Below the pieces are notes generated by a model. That model saw only the letters and a list, made by a program, of their open reading frames with translations. It had not been told where the DNA came from and did not search any database. From Paenibacillus marchantiophytorum (GTDB lineage Bacteria > Bacillota > Bacilli > Paenibacillales > NBRC-103111), in the NCBI RefSeq assembly GCF_014640555.1, contig NZ_BMHE01000022.1, positions 1-64,000 on the forward strand: a stretch of DNA of 64,000 nt, written 5' to 3'. The translations under genes and the position numbers were made by a program. Below, one piece after another: positions 1 through 8,406 of the stretch (position 1 is its first letter; the number at the start of each line of letters is the position of its first letter).

Positions 1-120
1 TGTCTGTAACTCGACCTTAGGGGTTTTTTTGTGTTTTGTCCAGAAAAATACATCATTTAATTACATATTTAGGAATATATTCTAACGAAATATTCATGTT
101 AGGTTTTTTGCAAAGCTTCT

Positions 121-490
121 GGAAATCTCCCTTCAAACAGCGAAATAACGTACTGGAGTTCCCTCTACCTCGCGATATGGACACTTTTTGCTGGATTAGC
201 GCACTGGAGTTCCTTCAACCTCGCGATATCGTCACTATTTGCTGGAATAGCACACTGGAGTTCCCTCGACCCGCCTATATGGACACTTTTTGCTGGATTA
301 GCGCACTGGAGCGCACTGGAGTTCCCACAACCTCGCGATATCGTCACTATTTGCTGAAATAGCGCACTGGAGTTAACTAGAGTTCCCCAACCACGCCTAT
401 AAGGACTATTTGCTAATGCTAAAATAGCGCCCTGCTGTTCCCTCATCTCCGCGCGAGACAGCTCGGGTAATTCCTCGATTACTCCATAAC
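121..490. repeat. Tandem array of a 51-bp intergenic repeat
   Basis: The core CTGGAGTTCC recurs at 153, 204, 255 and 316, with a shortened CTGGAGTT copy at 367 and a degenerate copy near 432. The spacing is 51 bp, apart from a 10-bp duplication at 301-320 and a small insertion at about 374-385. Each unit continues through CTCGCGATAT and a GACACTTTTTGCTGGA-like block. Because 51 is a multiple of three, both strands stay open across the array, which creates repetitive but probably meaningless reading frames. A right end at about 449-490 and a left end at about 121-150 are shared with a second copy at 30038-30282. No gene is seen in 1-577. Confidence 0.85.
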
Positions 491-510
491 ATATAACATA
501 TATAAATGTT

Positions 511-552
511 AAAAAGAGGCGCTCTCAAGGTAGATACCTTGATGGCAGCCTC
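511..552 (-). terminator. Rho-independent terminator after efeB
   Basis: A hairpin with outer arms GAGGC (516-520) and GCCTC (548-552) and a perfect inner inverted repeat TCAAGGTA/TACCTTGA (525-532 and 535-542) is followed on the minus strand by a run of five T. It lies 26 bp beyond the efeB stop and should end the efeUOB transcript. Confidence 0.8.
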
Positions 553-577
553 AGCATTTCATTACTAGTTAAGCAAG

Positions 578-1843
578 TTAGGCAAACAAACCTTGACCCA
601 GATAGGAGCCTTTGGCCGTGACGCCAGGCAGAACAGCGAAATAACCTCCGCCAGTTGTATCAGTATAGGCTAACATTTGATCAGGAAGCTTAGGGTTTGT
701 CAAGCGCTTCTGGATGGATTCAAACTGCGTTTGAATATTCCGATTGAAGCAGACGAACAACAGTCCTGCATTAATGCGGCCCACATCGTCTAGATTCTCC
801 ATAAAATTGTAGCCGCGGCGCAGAATCCGTTCTCGCTCTGAACTTTCGCCTGCTCGTGGATTCGAAAGCCTGATGTGAGAATCCAAGGCTGTCATCTTCC
901 CTTGATCATCCTCACTGAATTTCGGTTGATCCATTTCTGCATGACCGTCTAGCGGAGCCCCAGATACCTTCTGACGGCCTATAATCGTCTCTTGATCGGA
1001 ATAGGTCTGCTGATCCCACGTCTCAATCCGCATATGAATACGTCGAACGACCATGTACGTGCCGCCGGCTAACCAGGCAGCGCCATCACCTGATTCCAGC
1101 CATACATTATTTTTCATGAAATTCTCATCATTGAGCGCTGGGTTATTCGTACCGTCTTTGAATCCAAACAGATTCCTCTTGGTGCCTTGCGATTTCACGC
1201 CGAGCTGTCCGGTTTGCTGCCAACGCAGATGAGCAACCCCGCGTGCCGCTTTGGCTAAGTTGCGTATCGCATGGAAGCAAATCATCGGATCGTCCGAACA
1301 AGCCTGAATCACGATATCCCCGTGTGTTAATTGCTCTTGTAACGTATCTTTGTGAAAAATAGGCATTTCGGTCAGGCCAGCAGGCTTCTTCGCACGCAGA
1401 CCGAATCGGTCTACGCCCTCTTTGTCAAACAGCGTTGCACCCACGGCGAAGGTAATGGTCAACTTCCCCGTATCTAGGCCGATTTGTTCACCGGTATCTG
1501 TAGGAGGAAACTTGGCATCTTGCGGTTCTGCAGCCAATGGCTTGCCAGCCATTAACGTTGCCGCCATCTCCGTCCATTGTTTCATTAACTCTTGCAGTTC
1601 TTTCACGTCCGATGTTGTAACATCGAAAGCAGCAATATTAGCGAAGTTCTGGGCAGGAGTTACGACTCCGGTTTGATGGGCACCATAGAATGAGATGGTT
1701 TCATTCGCAACATCCGCGGTTGCCACCTGAGAACCGCCAGGCAGAATTTGTTTGGTTTTCCCCAGCAAATCTCCTAATACTACACCGGCAGCACCCGCAG
1801 CCGTCATCCCCAAAAAAGCACGGCGATTCATTTTATCCCCCAT
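578..1843 (-). CDS. efeB: EfeB, Tat-exported DyP-type peroxidase / deferrochelatase
   Basis: This 421-residue protein is the last gene of the efeUOB iron uptake operon. The N terminus carries a twin-arginine signal (NRRAFLGM, then a small hydrophobic stretch), so it is exported folded with its haem. The DyP signature GFKDG lies near residues 226-230, and the proximal haem histidine sits in HIRLSNP near residue 321. Family members oxidise Fe(II) or act on haem at the cell surface and pass iron to EfeO and EfeU. It starts 28 bp after the efeO stop. ATG at 1843 has GAAGGGG about eight bases upstream; an ATG at 1831 (also preceded by GGGG) is a possible alternative. A terminator follows. Confidence 0.95.
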   Translation of the reverse strand: MGDKMNRRAFLGMTAAGAAGVVLGDLLGKTKQILPGGSQVATADVANETISFYGAHQTGVVTPAQNFANIAAFDVTTSDVKELQELMKQWTEMAATLMAGKPLAAEPQDAKFPPTDTGEQIGLDTGKLTITFAVGATLFDKEGVDRFGLRAKKPAGLTEMPIFHKDTLQEQLTHGDIVIQACSDDPMICFHAIRNLAKAARGVAHLRWQQTGQLGVKSQGTKRNLFGFKDGTNNPALNDENFMKNNVWLESGDGAAWLAGGTYMVVRRIHMRIETWDQQTYSDQETIIGRQKVSGAPLDGHAEMDQPKFSEDDQGKMTALDSHIRLSNPRAGESSERERILRRGYNFMENLDDVGRINAGLLFVCFNRNIQTQFESIQKRLTNPKLPDQMLAYTDTTGGGYFAVLPGVTAKGSYLGQGLFA

Positions 1844-1871
1844 ACCCGTGACACCCCTTCACAATCTTTAT

Positions 1872-3038
1872 TTATTTACTTAAAGTGCCTGGCATTTTGA
1901 CAAGCGGTTCAGCCAAGGCTTCTAATTTATTTTTCAAATCTACTTGTTTGGATTGTTCAATTTTGCTGAAATCAGTCCAAGTCGCACCTACAGGTGAAAG
2001 AGTGTTCATGGCCTCGATAACTGTATTCATGCTTTTGCTGATCTTCTCATCCAGAGCCGCGTCTTTCTTCTTCAATTCACCTTTAACCAGATCATAGATG
2101 GCTTGTGCGCCTTCTACGTTCGCCCGAATAACAGGGACTGTCGCGCCGCTCCAACGCTCTTCTTCGCCTGTAATTTTTTTGGATTGCGCTTCTTCCATCA
2201 GCTCACCCACGCCGGCAATGAAATCGGATGATTCAATGGTTGTTGAAGCAATGGCCTGCTGCATTTTCTTGCCGTCTTCTAGTAATCGTGCAGAATATGT
2301 TTCTGCATCTTTCACATTTTTCTTCACAAACAGCAAATACTCTATGCGGTGATAACCAGTAAATGCAGGATCTTTTTCATTTTTAAAATCATCAACGCGA
2401 GCGTCCATGACCCCATCCAACTCGCTGAATTTCTCAATGATAGGCTCAATTCTCTCATAGGGCATCCGGGATTGTCCATAGGCTTCTTGTGCCTTTTTCA
2501 AATCGCCGCTCTTCACAGCCGCATCCAATTGTTCCAGAAGAGTGACCAGTTGTTTGCCTTGGTCCTGTACATATTTGTTGTACGCCTTTGCCGCTTCTTG
2601 AAGCTCTTTGGAAGCCGCAATCACATCTTTATTTACTGCGCCTTTGTTATCAGCGAAGGAAGTTGTCAGCTCTGCGATGGTTGTTTTCAAGTTGTTACTT
2701 AGCGCCGTCAAGGTTGGATAGTCCAGCTTGTCTTGCTTCAAACCTGCTTCCAGAGGGATTAAGAATTTTTCCACTTTAAAATAGAGCTCTGGGAATTTCG
2801 GTTTCACTTCATCTTCAAAGCTAGCCCACTGATTTTCCAGTTGGGAAGAGACTTTCTTAGGATCTTTCACTTTGCTTGCATCTAATTGTGTTTTCAATTG
2901 CTCAAGACTTGTCGCCAATGCCGCTGAACCATCTTTAAAAGGAACCTTAGTTACCTCTGTTGTTTCTGATTTGCCGCAACCTGCGAGCACCAAAGCTGTA
3001 GCTGCTGTAAGTATAATGAGTTGTTGACGTTTGTTCAT
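1872..3038 (-). CDS. efeO: EfeO/EfeM iron-binding lipoprotein (M75 imelysin-like)
   Basis: The 388-residue protein has a lipoprotein signal ending LVLAGC, with lipidated Cys21, so it is anchored outside the membrane. The C-terminal half is an imelysin/peptidase-M75-type helical domain with the HRIEYLLF metal-site motif (HxxE) near residue 229. In the family this domain binds iron and hands it to the EfeU permease. The N-terminal part (about 30-150) is also predominantly helical. It has a strong GGAGGGG ribosome site and sits between efeU (43 bp upstream) and efeB, so the three are almost certainly cotranscribed. Confidence 0.93.
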   Translation of the reverse strand: MNKRQQLIILTAATALVLAGCGKSETTEVTKVPFKDGSAALATSLEQLKTQLDASKVKDPKKVSSQLENQWASFEDEVKPKFPELYFKVEKFLIPLEAGLKQDKLDYPTLTALSNNLKTTIAELTTSFADNKGAVNKDVIAASKELQEAAKAYNKYVQDQGKQLVTLLEQLDAAVKSGDLKKAQEAYGQSRMPYERIEPIIEKFSELDGVMDARVDDFKNEKDPAFTGYHRIEYLLFVKKNVKDAETYSARLLEDGKKMQQAIASTTIESSDFIAGVGELMEEAQSKKITGEEERWSGATVPVIRANVEGAQAIYDLVKGELKKKDAALDEKISKSMNTVIEAMNTLSPVGATWTDFSKIEQSKQVDLKNKLEALAEPLVKMPGTLSK

Positions 3039-3081
3039 GGAAAAAGTCCCCTCCGTATGTTTCTATTTATAGGTTTTTTAT

Positions 3082-4563
3082 TTATTTGTTTAAAGCTGTA
3101 TTTCTAAATTGAATCGTTTTATAACGATCCCTGAGAACCGCGAAGATTGCTGCCAACAACAGAACAAACTGTGGAATTGCACTCTCTAACGTGGGGTACA
3201 AGGCAACTAAATCCCAGCTAGGAAGCCATGAAGCTGTCGTTGCTGGCAAATAACCTGCCAATTGCAGTCCGTGAACGCCCATCCCAGCAAATTTGAAGCA
3301 GAGATAGAAAACAAAAAAACTAGAAACGAGGAAAAATGGACGCATCGGAATTTTTAATCCAATCTTCAAAATTAAGAGTGAAACGATCACGAGAATAGCA
3401 ACGCCAATCGCGATACCGCCAACTAAAGATTTCAATGAGATTGAGGACGCCATGCCAATCATGAATAGAACGGTTTCCGTGCCTTCCCGGAAAACGGCCA
3501 GAAAAGCAAGCACACTTAGTGAAGCCAAACTTCCCGTAGCCAGAGCTTTGACGCTTTGATCCCGGATATACTGCTGCCAATTCGAAATGTTGGATTTGCT
3601 ATGCAGCCAATAGCTCATATAAAGCAGCATCACAGCGGCAAAAATACCCGTACAGCCCGCGATTAAAAAGTTGTTATTGCCAAAGGCCGTTGCCGAGAAT
3701 AGCTGTTGAACAACGATTCCCAAAGCAATACTGACCACCAAGCCTCCAATGACACCATACCAAATCCACTTTTTCTTATCCGCATGACCAGATTTCGTTA
3801 AGAATCCAAGCAACGCGATAACAACAAGCAGCGCTTCTAAACCCTCACGCAGCAGAATAGTCGTAGCATCCAGCATTGAATAGCTGGTTTTCGCTGCTAA
3901 TGGCCCCAGATTGGCATGCATACGAGCAATCGTTGTCGCTGCATCACTTGCCTGCGCGGGCCCAGCTGATAATTGCGCATAGGCTGTAACCATGTCACGT
4001 TCCATTGACGTGTACACCGTTGAAGATTGTGTAAGCACAATACCTTCGATTTGCAGCCAAGAATTTCGCAGAGTCTGAATGCTTTCTGCAGCCCCGGCCA
4101 TATCATTTTGTTTGAGCTGATTAGACGCATTTTCAAGCAAGGTAAGCAAGCTAGCTACCGTAACATTACCGTCACTTTTAGCTACTTTGCCGAAAGCATC
4201 CAACTTTCCATCAATAAAATTTTGATTCAGATTATGCAAAACTTTCAGGCCAGCAACCAGCTTAGCCGCATCAACAGGCTGTTTCAAGGCTTGGAAGGAC
4301 ACTTCGCCCATCGCTTGTTCGATCTTTTGATAAGCTGCCAATGAGCGTTGTTTAATTCCCTCTTCATAGGTCAACCAATTCATTTGAAACGTGTCAAACA
4401 ATTGGGATGCATCTTCCAGCTTGCCACTTTCAGCCGCTTGTATAGCACTCACAATACCTTCATCCGCTTTAGCCAAATCATTCTCTGCAGCCGCGTTCGC
4501 TGTAAATGGGATAGCCATGAACATCACTAATGCGATCCAACTCGCCATAAAAACTTTACGCAT
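3082..4563 (-). CDS. efeU: EfeU, FTR1-family iron permease with N-terminal exported domain
   Basis: The 493-residue protein begins with a signal-like hydrophobic segment and about 200 residues of extracytoplasmic helices, followed by a seven-helix FTR1/OFeT permease domain. The two iron-coordinating RExxE motifs are visible: REGLE near residue 236 and REGTE near residue 357. Iron supplied by EfeO and EfeB is moved into the cytoplasm. I place the start at ATG 4563, because AGGGAG lies 11 bases upstream; a GTG at 4572 would be only two bases from that site. A perfect Fur box lies about 50 bp upstream, so iron repression of the operon is expected. Confidence 0.93.
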   Translation of the reverse strand: MRKVFMASWIALVMFMAIPFTANAAAENDLAKADEGIVSAIQAAESGKLEDASQLFDTFQMNWLTYEEGIKQRSLAAYQKIEQAMGEVSFQALKQPVDAAKLVAGLKVLHNLNQNFIDGKLDAFGKVAKSDGNVTVASLLTLLENASNQLKQNDMAGAAESIQTLRNSWLQIEGIVLTQSSTVYTSMERDMVTAYAQLSAGPAQASDAATTIARMHANLGPLAAKTSYSMLDATTILLREGLEALLVVIALLGFLTKSGHADKKKWIWYGVIGGLVVSIALGIVVQQLFSATAFGNNNFLIAGCTGIFAAVMLLYMSYWLHSKSNISNWQQYIRDQSVKALATGSLASLSVLAFLAVFREGTETVLFMIGMASSISLKSLVGGIAIGVAILVIVSLLILKIGLKIPMRPFFLVSSFFVFYLCFKFAGMGVHGLQLAGYLPATTASWLPSWDLVALYPTLESAIPQFVLLLAAIFAVLRDRYKTIQFRNTALNK

Positions 4564-4614
4564 GTAGCCCACAACTCCCTATCTTAAATACCCTAAATTA
4601 ACCATAGATAATAC

Positions 4615-4629
4615 TGATAATCATTATCA
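4615..4629 (-). promoter_or_regulatory. Fur box of the efeUOB operon
   Basis: The 15-mer TGATAATCATTATCA is a perfect 7-1-7 match to the Gram-positive Fur consensus TGATAATNATTATCA. It ends 51 bp before the efeU ATG. A TATTAT -10-like hexamer on the minus strand (4608-4613) lies immediately downstream, so Fur bound here would cover the promoter. Confidence 0.92.
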
Positions 4630-4693
4630 CCTTAAAAGTTCACTCTGTCTATTTTACTCCGATCGACGTTTCTGTCAATTACTTTATAACGAA

Positions 4694-4730
4694 AAAAAGC
4701 TATTTAACTTAAAATAAGTTAAATAGCTTG
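4694..4730 (-). terminator. Terminator after spoVK
   Basis: A perfect 14-bp inverted repeat (4697-4710 and 4716-4729, loop of five) is followed on the minus strand by seven T. It sits eight bases past the spoVK stop. Confidence 0.9.
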
Positions 4731-4737
4731 AAGAAAT

Positions 4738-5715
4738 TCATTTAAATTTCATATCTTCCGGCCGGATGGACATCAATTCAATCTTCGAAGGCGCATTGAC
4801 ATATTGGCTTAGCAATCTTACAGCTTGATGCCTCATTGATTTCTCCAGGATGTTGCGGACATATCTCGCATTGCTGAATGCCCGCCAAGTCGATGCCTTT
4901 TCTTCTATTAAATGCTGTTTCAACTTCACAAGGGTCTGCGGCAGCAGCACATACTCGCGGTCTTTGGCCATAAGCTCCGTGATTTGAATCAATTGATCAA
5001 TCGGATAATCCTCAAAATCAATTTGTATCGGAAACCGCGAAGGCAGCCCAGGATTCGTGGCTAGAAATTGATCCATTTCATCGCTATAGCCGGCTAGAAT
5101 AAGAATAAATTCATTCTTTTTATCCTCCATACCTTTAACCAGCGCATCAATTGATTCTTTCCCGAAATCCTTATCTCCACCCCGCGCCAAGCTATAAGCT
5201 TCATCGATAAAGAGAATGCCGCCCATCGCTTTTTTCATCAGTTCACGTGTCTTAAGAGCCGTATGCCCAATGTATTCACCGACAAGATCCGCGCGTTCCA
5301 CCTCGATAAAGTGACCTTTGCTCAGGACACCCATCGCATGGAACATGCGCCCCATCAACCTGGCGACAGTCGTTTTGCCAGTGCCTGGGCTGCCTTTGAA
5401 TATCATATGATATACGTGGGCGTTGCTGATCAAACCTGCTTCTGCGCGGAACTGAGCAATTTGGAGCAGCGCATAAATTTCGTGAACGAGCTCTTTGACA
5501 TTATCGAGACCAATCAATTGGGCCAGCTCTTTGAAAATATCCGAGAGAGGACCTTCCATTGGCGTCCTTTTTCCATTCAGATGAGGCTCGGAATCAGCCA
5601 GCGGCGAAGCGTTCAATGGGTCGCCCACACCATCGACCGACCGCCTATGCGTGCCAGGTTCAGGCTGCCGCAAGACGATGTTGATCTGTCTGGATGGCAA
5701 GCTTCGACCACTCAT
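4738..5715 (-). CDS. spoVK: SpoVK-like AAA+ ATPase
   Basis: This 325-residue AAA+ protein has Walker A GSPGTGKT near residues 108-115 and Walker B ILFIDEAYSL near 166-175, within the CbbX/SpoVK branch. SpoVK is needed for late spore maturation in Bacillus, and its gene lies near hfq and miaA there, as it does here. I chose ATG 5715 because GAGGTGAT lies about seven bases upstream and the length then matches the family; an upstream ATG at 5763 would add 16 residues without a comparable ribosome site. It may equally be annotated as a generic AAA+ ATPase, so the spore role rests on family and synteny. Confidence 0.85.
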   Translation of the reverse strand: MSGRSLPSRQINIVLRQPEPGTHRRSVDGVGDPLNASPLADSEPHLNGKRTPMEGPLSDIFKELAQLIGLDNVKELVHEIYALLQIAQFRAEAGLISNAHVYHMIFKGSPGTGKTTVARLMGRMFHAMGVLSKGHFIEVERADLVGEYIGHTALKTRELMKKAMGGILFIDEAYSLARGGDKDFGKESIDALVKGMEDKKNEFILILAGYSDEMDQFLATNPGLPSRFPIQIDFEDYPIDQLIQITELMAKDREYVLLPQTLVKLKQHLIEEKASTWRAFSNARYVRNILEKSMRHQAVRLLSQYVNAPSKIELMSIRPEDMKFK

Positions 5716-5801
5716 GAGGATCACCTCGTTTACAGGATGGTTTAATGGTTCGTATCCATCCATCCTACGCTCGTATCATCCATTTTAGACCGCGATCGCC
5801 T

Positions 5802-6107
5802 TTATTCCGGCATATAGGCTTGGGTAGGCGTATAATGTTCCACGACAGGGAACGGATCATAGAAATGATGCAGCAGTTTGCGCCATTCTTGATATTCCGC
5901 TGACCCGCGAAAACCAACTGTATGATCTTCCAGCGTTTCCCACTTCACAAGCAGCAAATATTTGTTACGGTCTTCCAAACAGGTTTGTAATTCATGTGAA
6001 AGATAGCCTTTCATCGACGAAATAATCGATGAGGCTTGTCGAAAAGCGGCTTCAAACTCGGCATTCTTCCCCGCAATAACGGGTAGTATAGCAACTTCAA
6101 GAATCAT
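5802..6107 (-). CDS. ABM-superfamily small monooxygenase-like protein
   Basis: A 101-residue protein resembling the antibiotic-biosynthesis-monooxygenase (ABM, dimeric alpha/beta barrel) fold: a beta strand ILEVAILPV, a helix, SHELQTCLEDRNKYLLLVKWE, a second helix, and a C-terminal HFYDPFPVVEHY strand. Members act as quinol or haem-related monooxygenases, or have no known substrate. The start is ATG 6107, since AAGGAGG lies eight bases upstream; a TTG at 6125 would run into that ribosome site. It follows the histidine phosphatase by 27 bp and is probably the last gene of that operon. The substrate cannot be told. Confidence 0.75.
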   Translation of the reverse strand: MILEVAILPVIAGKNAEFEAAFRQASSIISSMKGYLSHELQTCLEDRNKYLLLVKWETLEDHTVGFRGSAEYQEWRKLLHHFYDPFPVVEHYTPTQAYMPE

Positions 6108-6134
6108 AGTGACGTCCTCCTTCAAATCCTATCA

Positions 6135-6761
6135 TTAATACCCAAACGCTTCTTTTTGATAATGGGACGTATCCCCATGAAGTCGAATGTTGGGTTCTTG
6201 ATCCATAAATTCAACAATACTTAAACAAGTCGGATGAAAATAGGGCGGGTTCCACAGCTCTGCAAGCGTTCTTCGTTCCAAATAAGCCATTATCATCTTT
6301 AGGGTAACCGTATGAGAAATTAATGCGATCGTTTTTCCTGCATGCTCGTTAAGCAATTGTGTAAGCGCAGGTATGACCCGATCTCGCAAATCCTCGTAGG
6401 ATTCACCATTCGTAGACTTGTACAGCTGAGGAGCATGCCAGAAGGCATGGAAATTGTCTGGTTCCAACTCCTCAATTTCTGCCGATACCCGACCTTCCCA
6501 GGCCCCTAAATTCATTTCTTTCCAGTCGTCAGAAACATGGATTTGCAGGTCACGCGAACCCTTGATGATCTCTGCAGTCTGCCGCGTGCGCCCGCTGCTG
6601 CTTGCACATACAACATCGAATTCGATGTCGCTGAGCGCTTGAGACAACCAAGCGGCTTGCTGCTCACCTAGCGCTGAAAGCGGTGAATCCAGATGGCCCT
6701 GCATTCTCCGCTCAATATTCCACAACGTCTCACCATGACGAATCAAATAAAGCTTGGTCAT
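6135..6761 (-). CDS. Histidine phosphatase family protein
   Basis: A 208-residue phosphoglycerate-mutase-like phosphatase. The catalytic RHGE is at residues 8-11, the second conserved histidine is in ALISHTVTLKM near residue 150, and the acidic residue follows DVVCASSSGRTRQTA. Members such as CobC, PhoE and GpmB-like enzymes remove phosphate from varied small molecules, and sequence alone does not fix the substrate. GGGAGG precedes the ATG. It lies 26 bp after the lipoate ligase gene, in the same direction. Confidence 0.85.
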   Translation of the reverse strand: MTKLYLIRHGETLWNIERRMQGHLDSPLSALGEQQAAWLSQALSDIEFDVVCASSSGRTRQTAEIIKGSRDLQIHVSDDWKEMNLGAWEGRVSAEIEELEPDNFHAFWHAPQLYKSTNGESYEDLRDRVIPALTQLLNEHAGKTIALISHTVTLKMIMAYLERRTLAELWNPPYFHPTCLSIVEFMDQEPNIRLHGDTSHYQKEAFGY

Positions 6762-6787
6762 TGCTTGAATACCTCCCTCACAATCAA

Positions 6788-7789
6788 CTATGCCATCAGC
6801 AGCAAAGCTACCAAAGAATCCTGATCCAGCGCGCCAAAATAGCGACGCAGTTCGATGTCAACCAATCGTTCTCTAACGGCAGACTCCTCATATCGACAGC
6901 CCTGCAAGATTCCCTCCAGCTCGGCCACATCCCCTGCTCCAAAGTAGTCGCCATAGATTTTAATTTGCTTCACATGGCCTTCTTCAATATCCAGACGCAC
7001 ATCAAGGGTTCCTACACCTTCGAAGCGTTTGGAATTTTGCACCGTACTGCGTGGAGATTTGCCATAATTCCAATCCCAATTCTGATAACGTTCTTCAGAT
7101 ATCGCATGGATGCGGACCCAATCTTCTTCCGTTAAGATATACGTTGGCACTTTGTCAGCATCGACTCCGAAAATAAAAGTAAGCAGTTTCGCGCGGAATT
7201 GTTCCATCACCATCGGTTCTTTCAACAATTCCACAATGTTAGCCACACGGCTGCGAATCGATTTGATCCCTTTCGACTGAATTTTGTCGGCATTCACACG
7301 AAGCGCCGATACCACATTTTCAATTTCCGAATCGAATAAAAGAGTCCCGTGGCTGAACATTCTGCCTTTGGTCGCGAATTGGGCATTGCCCGAAATTTTA
7401 CGTTCGCCTACTTGAATATCATTGCGTCCAGTTAAAGCCGCTTCTACCCCAAGGCTGTGAAGAGCCGCAACAACCGGTTCCGTAAACTTTTGGAAATTGT
7501 GAAACGAATTGCCGTCATCTTGGGTGATGAAGCTGAAATTGAGATTGCCCAAATCATGATAGACGGCTCCGCCGCCGGATAGTCGGCGAACCACATGCAG
7601 ATTGTTTTCTTTGACATACTCAGGATTGATTTCTTCCAATGTATTTTGATTTTTGCCAATAATAATGGAGGGTTCGTTAATATAAAAGAGAAGGTAACTC
7701 TCCTCCGCAGGAAGATGTCTCAGGGCATACTCCTCAATGGCTAGATTAATGCGCGGGTCCGTAATTCCTTCATTATGAATGAATAGCAT
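6788..7789 (-). CDS. lplA: Lipoate-protein ligase A
   Basis: This 333-residue enzyme activates free lipoate with ATP and attaches it to lipoyl domains of 2-oxoacid dehydrogenases or GcvH. The LplA signature RRLSGGGAVYHD is present near residues 70-81, followed by NLNFSF, and the C-terminal accessory domain (about 250-333) is complete. An AAAGGAGC ribosome site lies six bases before the ATG. The gene sits between a GNAT acetyltransferase and a histidine phosphatase on the same strand, with short gaps of 15 and 26 bp, so they are probably cotranscribed. It could work as an amidotransferase-type paralogue, but the length and accessory domain favour a true ligase. Confidence 0.9.
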   Translation of the reverse strand: MLFIHNEGITDPRINLAIEEYALRHLPAEESYLLFYINEPSIIIGKNQNTLEEINPEYVKENNLHVVRRLSGGGAVYHDLGNLNFSFITQDDGNSFHNFQKFTEPVVAALHSLGVEAALTGRNDIQVGERKISGNAQFATKGRMFSHGTLLFDSEIENVVSALRVNADKIQSKGIKSIRSRVANIVELLKEPMVMEQFRAKLLTFIFGVDADKVPTYILTEEDWVRIHAISEERYQNWDWNYGKSPRSTVQNSKRFEGVGTLDVRLDIEEGHVKQIKIYGDYFGAGDVAELEGILQGCRYEESAVRERLVDIELRRYFGALDQDSLVALLLMA

Positions 7790-7804
7790 CGGTTTGCTCC
7801 TTTA

Positions 7805-8293
7805 TTAAAGTGATAAATTCATTGACATGGTACGATTCAAAGTAAGCATCCCGAGGGATTGATAGAAAGCGATAGCCCGCTCGTTGAATTCCCAGACGTT
7901 GAGTTCCAGCGTTGACGCACCCCGATCTTGAGCCCAACTAACCGAAGATTTGTAAAGCGCTGTGCCAATGCCTTGCCGCTGAGCATCGGGGGAAACAGCT
8001 AATTCATTGAGATAAGCATAGGTGCGCGGCACCAAAGCTTCATAGGAAGGACTCTTTTTCATTTCAAGCATAGCAACACCAACAACCCTGCCCTGCGATT
8101 CGGCAACAAGTATCGCTTTATTGTGCTGATCTGCAAAACTGCGATACCACCCCATCGCCACCACACGATCCAAGCGGGCAAAACGATCCGGAAGCGCATC
8201 CGCGTGCTCCTCCTGACCTGCATAAATGATGGTATTGACAGCCTCATAATCGTCTAATTGCGCTGTTCTTATGCTAATATCCAACTGCAGCAT
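7805..8293 (-). CDS. GNAT-family N-acetyltransferase
   Basis: A 162-residue single-domain GNAT protein. The acetyl-CoA loop motif RQGIGTALY (Q/RxxGxG/A) follows the strand LNELAVSPDA, and ends with the typical ELNVWEFNERAIAFYQSLGM block. It transfers an acetyl group from acetyl-CoA to an unknown amine. It is the first gene of the run toward lplA. The intergenic region upstream is shared with a divergent GNAT gene. The ribosome site is weak. Confidence 0.85.
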   Translation of the reverse strand: MLQLDISIRTAQLDDYEAVNTIIYAGQEEHADALPDRFARLDRVVAMGWYRSFADQHNKAILVAESQGRVVGVAMLEMKKSPSYEALVPRTYAYLNELAVSPDAQRQGIGTALYKSSVSWAQDRGASTLELNVWEFNERAIAFYQSLGMLTLNRTMSMNLSL

Positions 8294-8342
8294 CTCCCGC
8301 TTCTACAATGTGAGTTGGCAATTCCAACAAGCATCATTGAAT

Positions 8343-8356
8343 TTTTATGCATAAAA
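8343..8356. promoter_or_regulatory. 14-bp palindrome between divergent acetyltransferase genes
   Basis: TTTTATGCATAAAA is a perfect palindrome in the AT-rich 113-bp spacer between the two divergent GNAT genes. Its position would suit an operator acting on both promoters, but no regulator can be named. Confidence 0.35.
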
Positions 8357-8406
8357 TTGTATATTTATTAATATTGTATGTATTCATATATAGGAGATGA
8401 TCCCTT

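Noticed and set aside
36..446. Open frames on both strands across the 51-bp repeat array
   Set aside because: The frames exist because the repeat period is a multiple of three; there is no ribosome site, and the translations are simple repeats.
121..490. CRISPR array
   Set aside because: The 51-bp units are contiguous with no unique spacers, and no cas genes are near.
5263..5745. Plus-strand frame inside spoVK
   Set aside because: It lies antisense to Walker A and B motifs and lacks a ribosome site.
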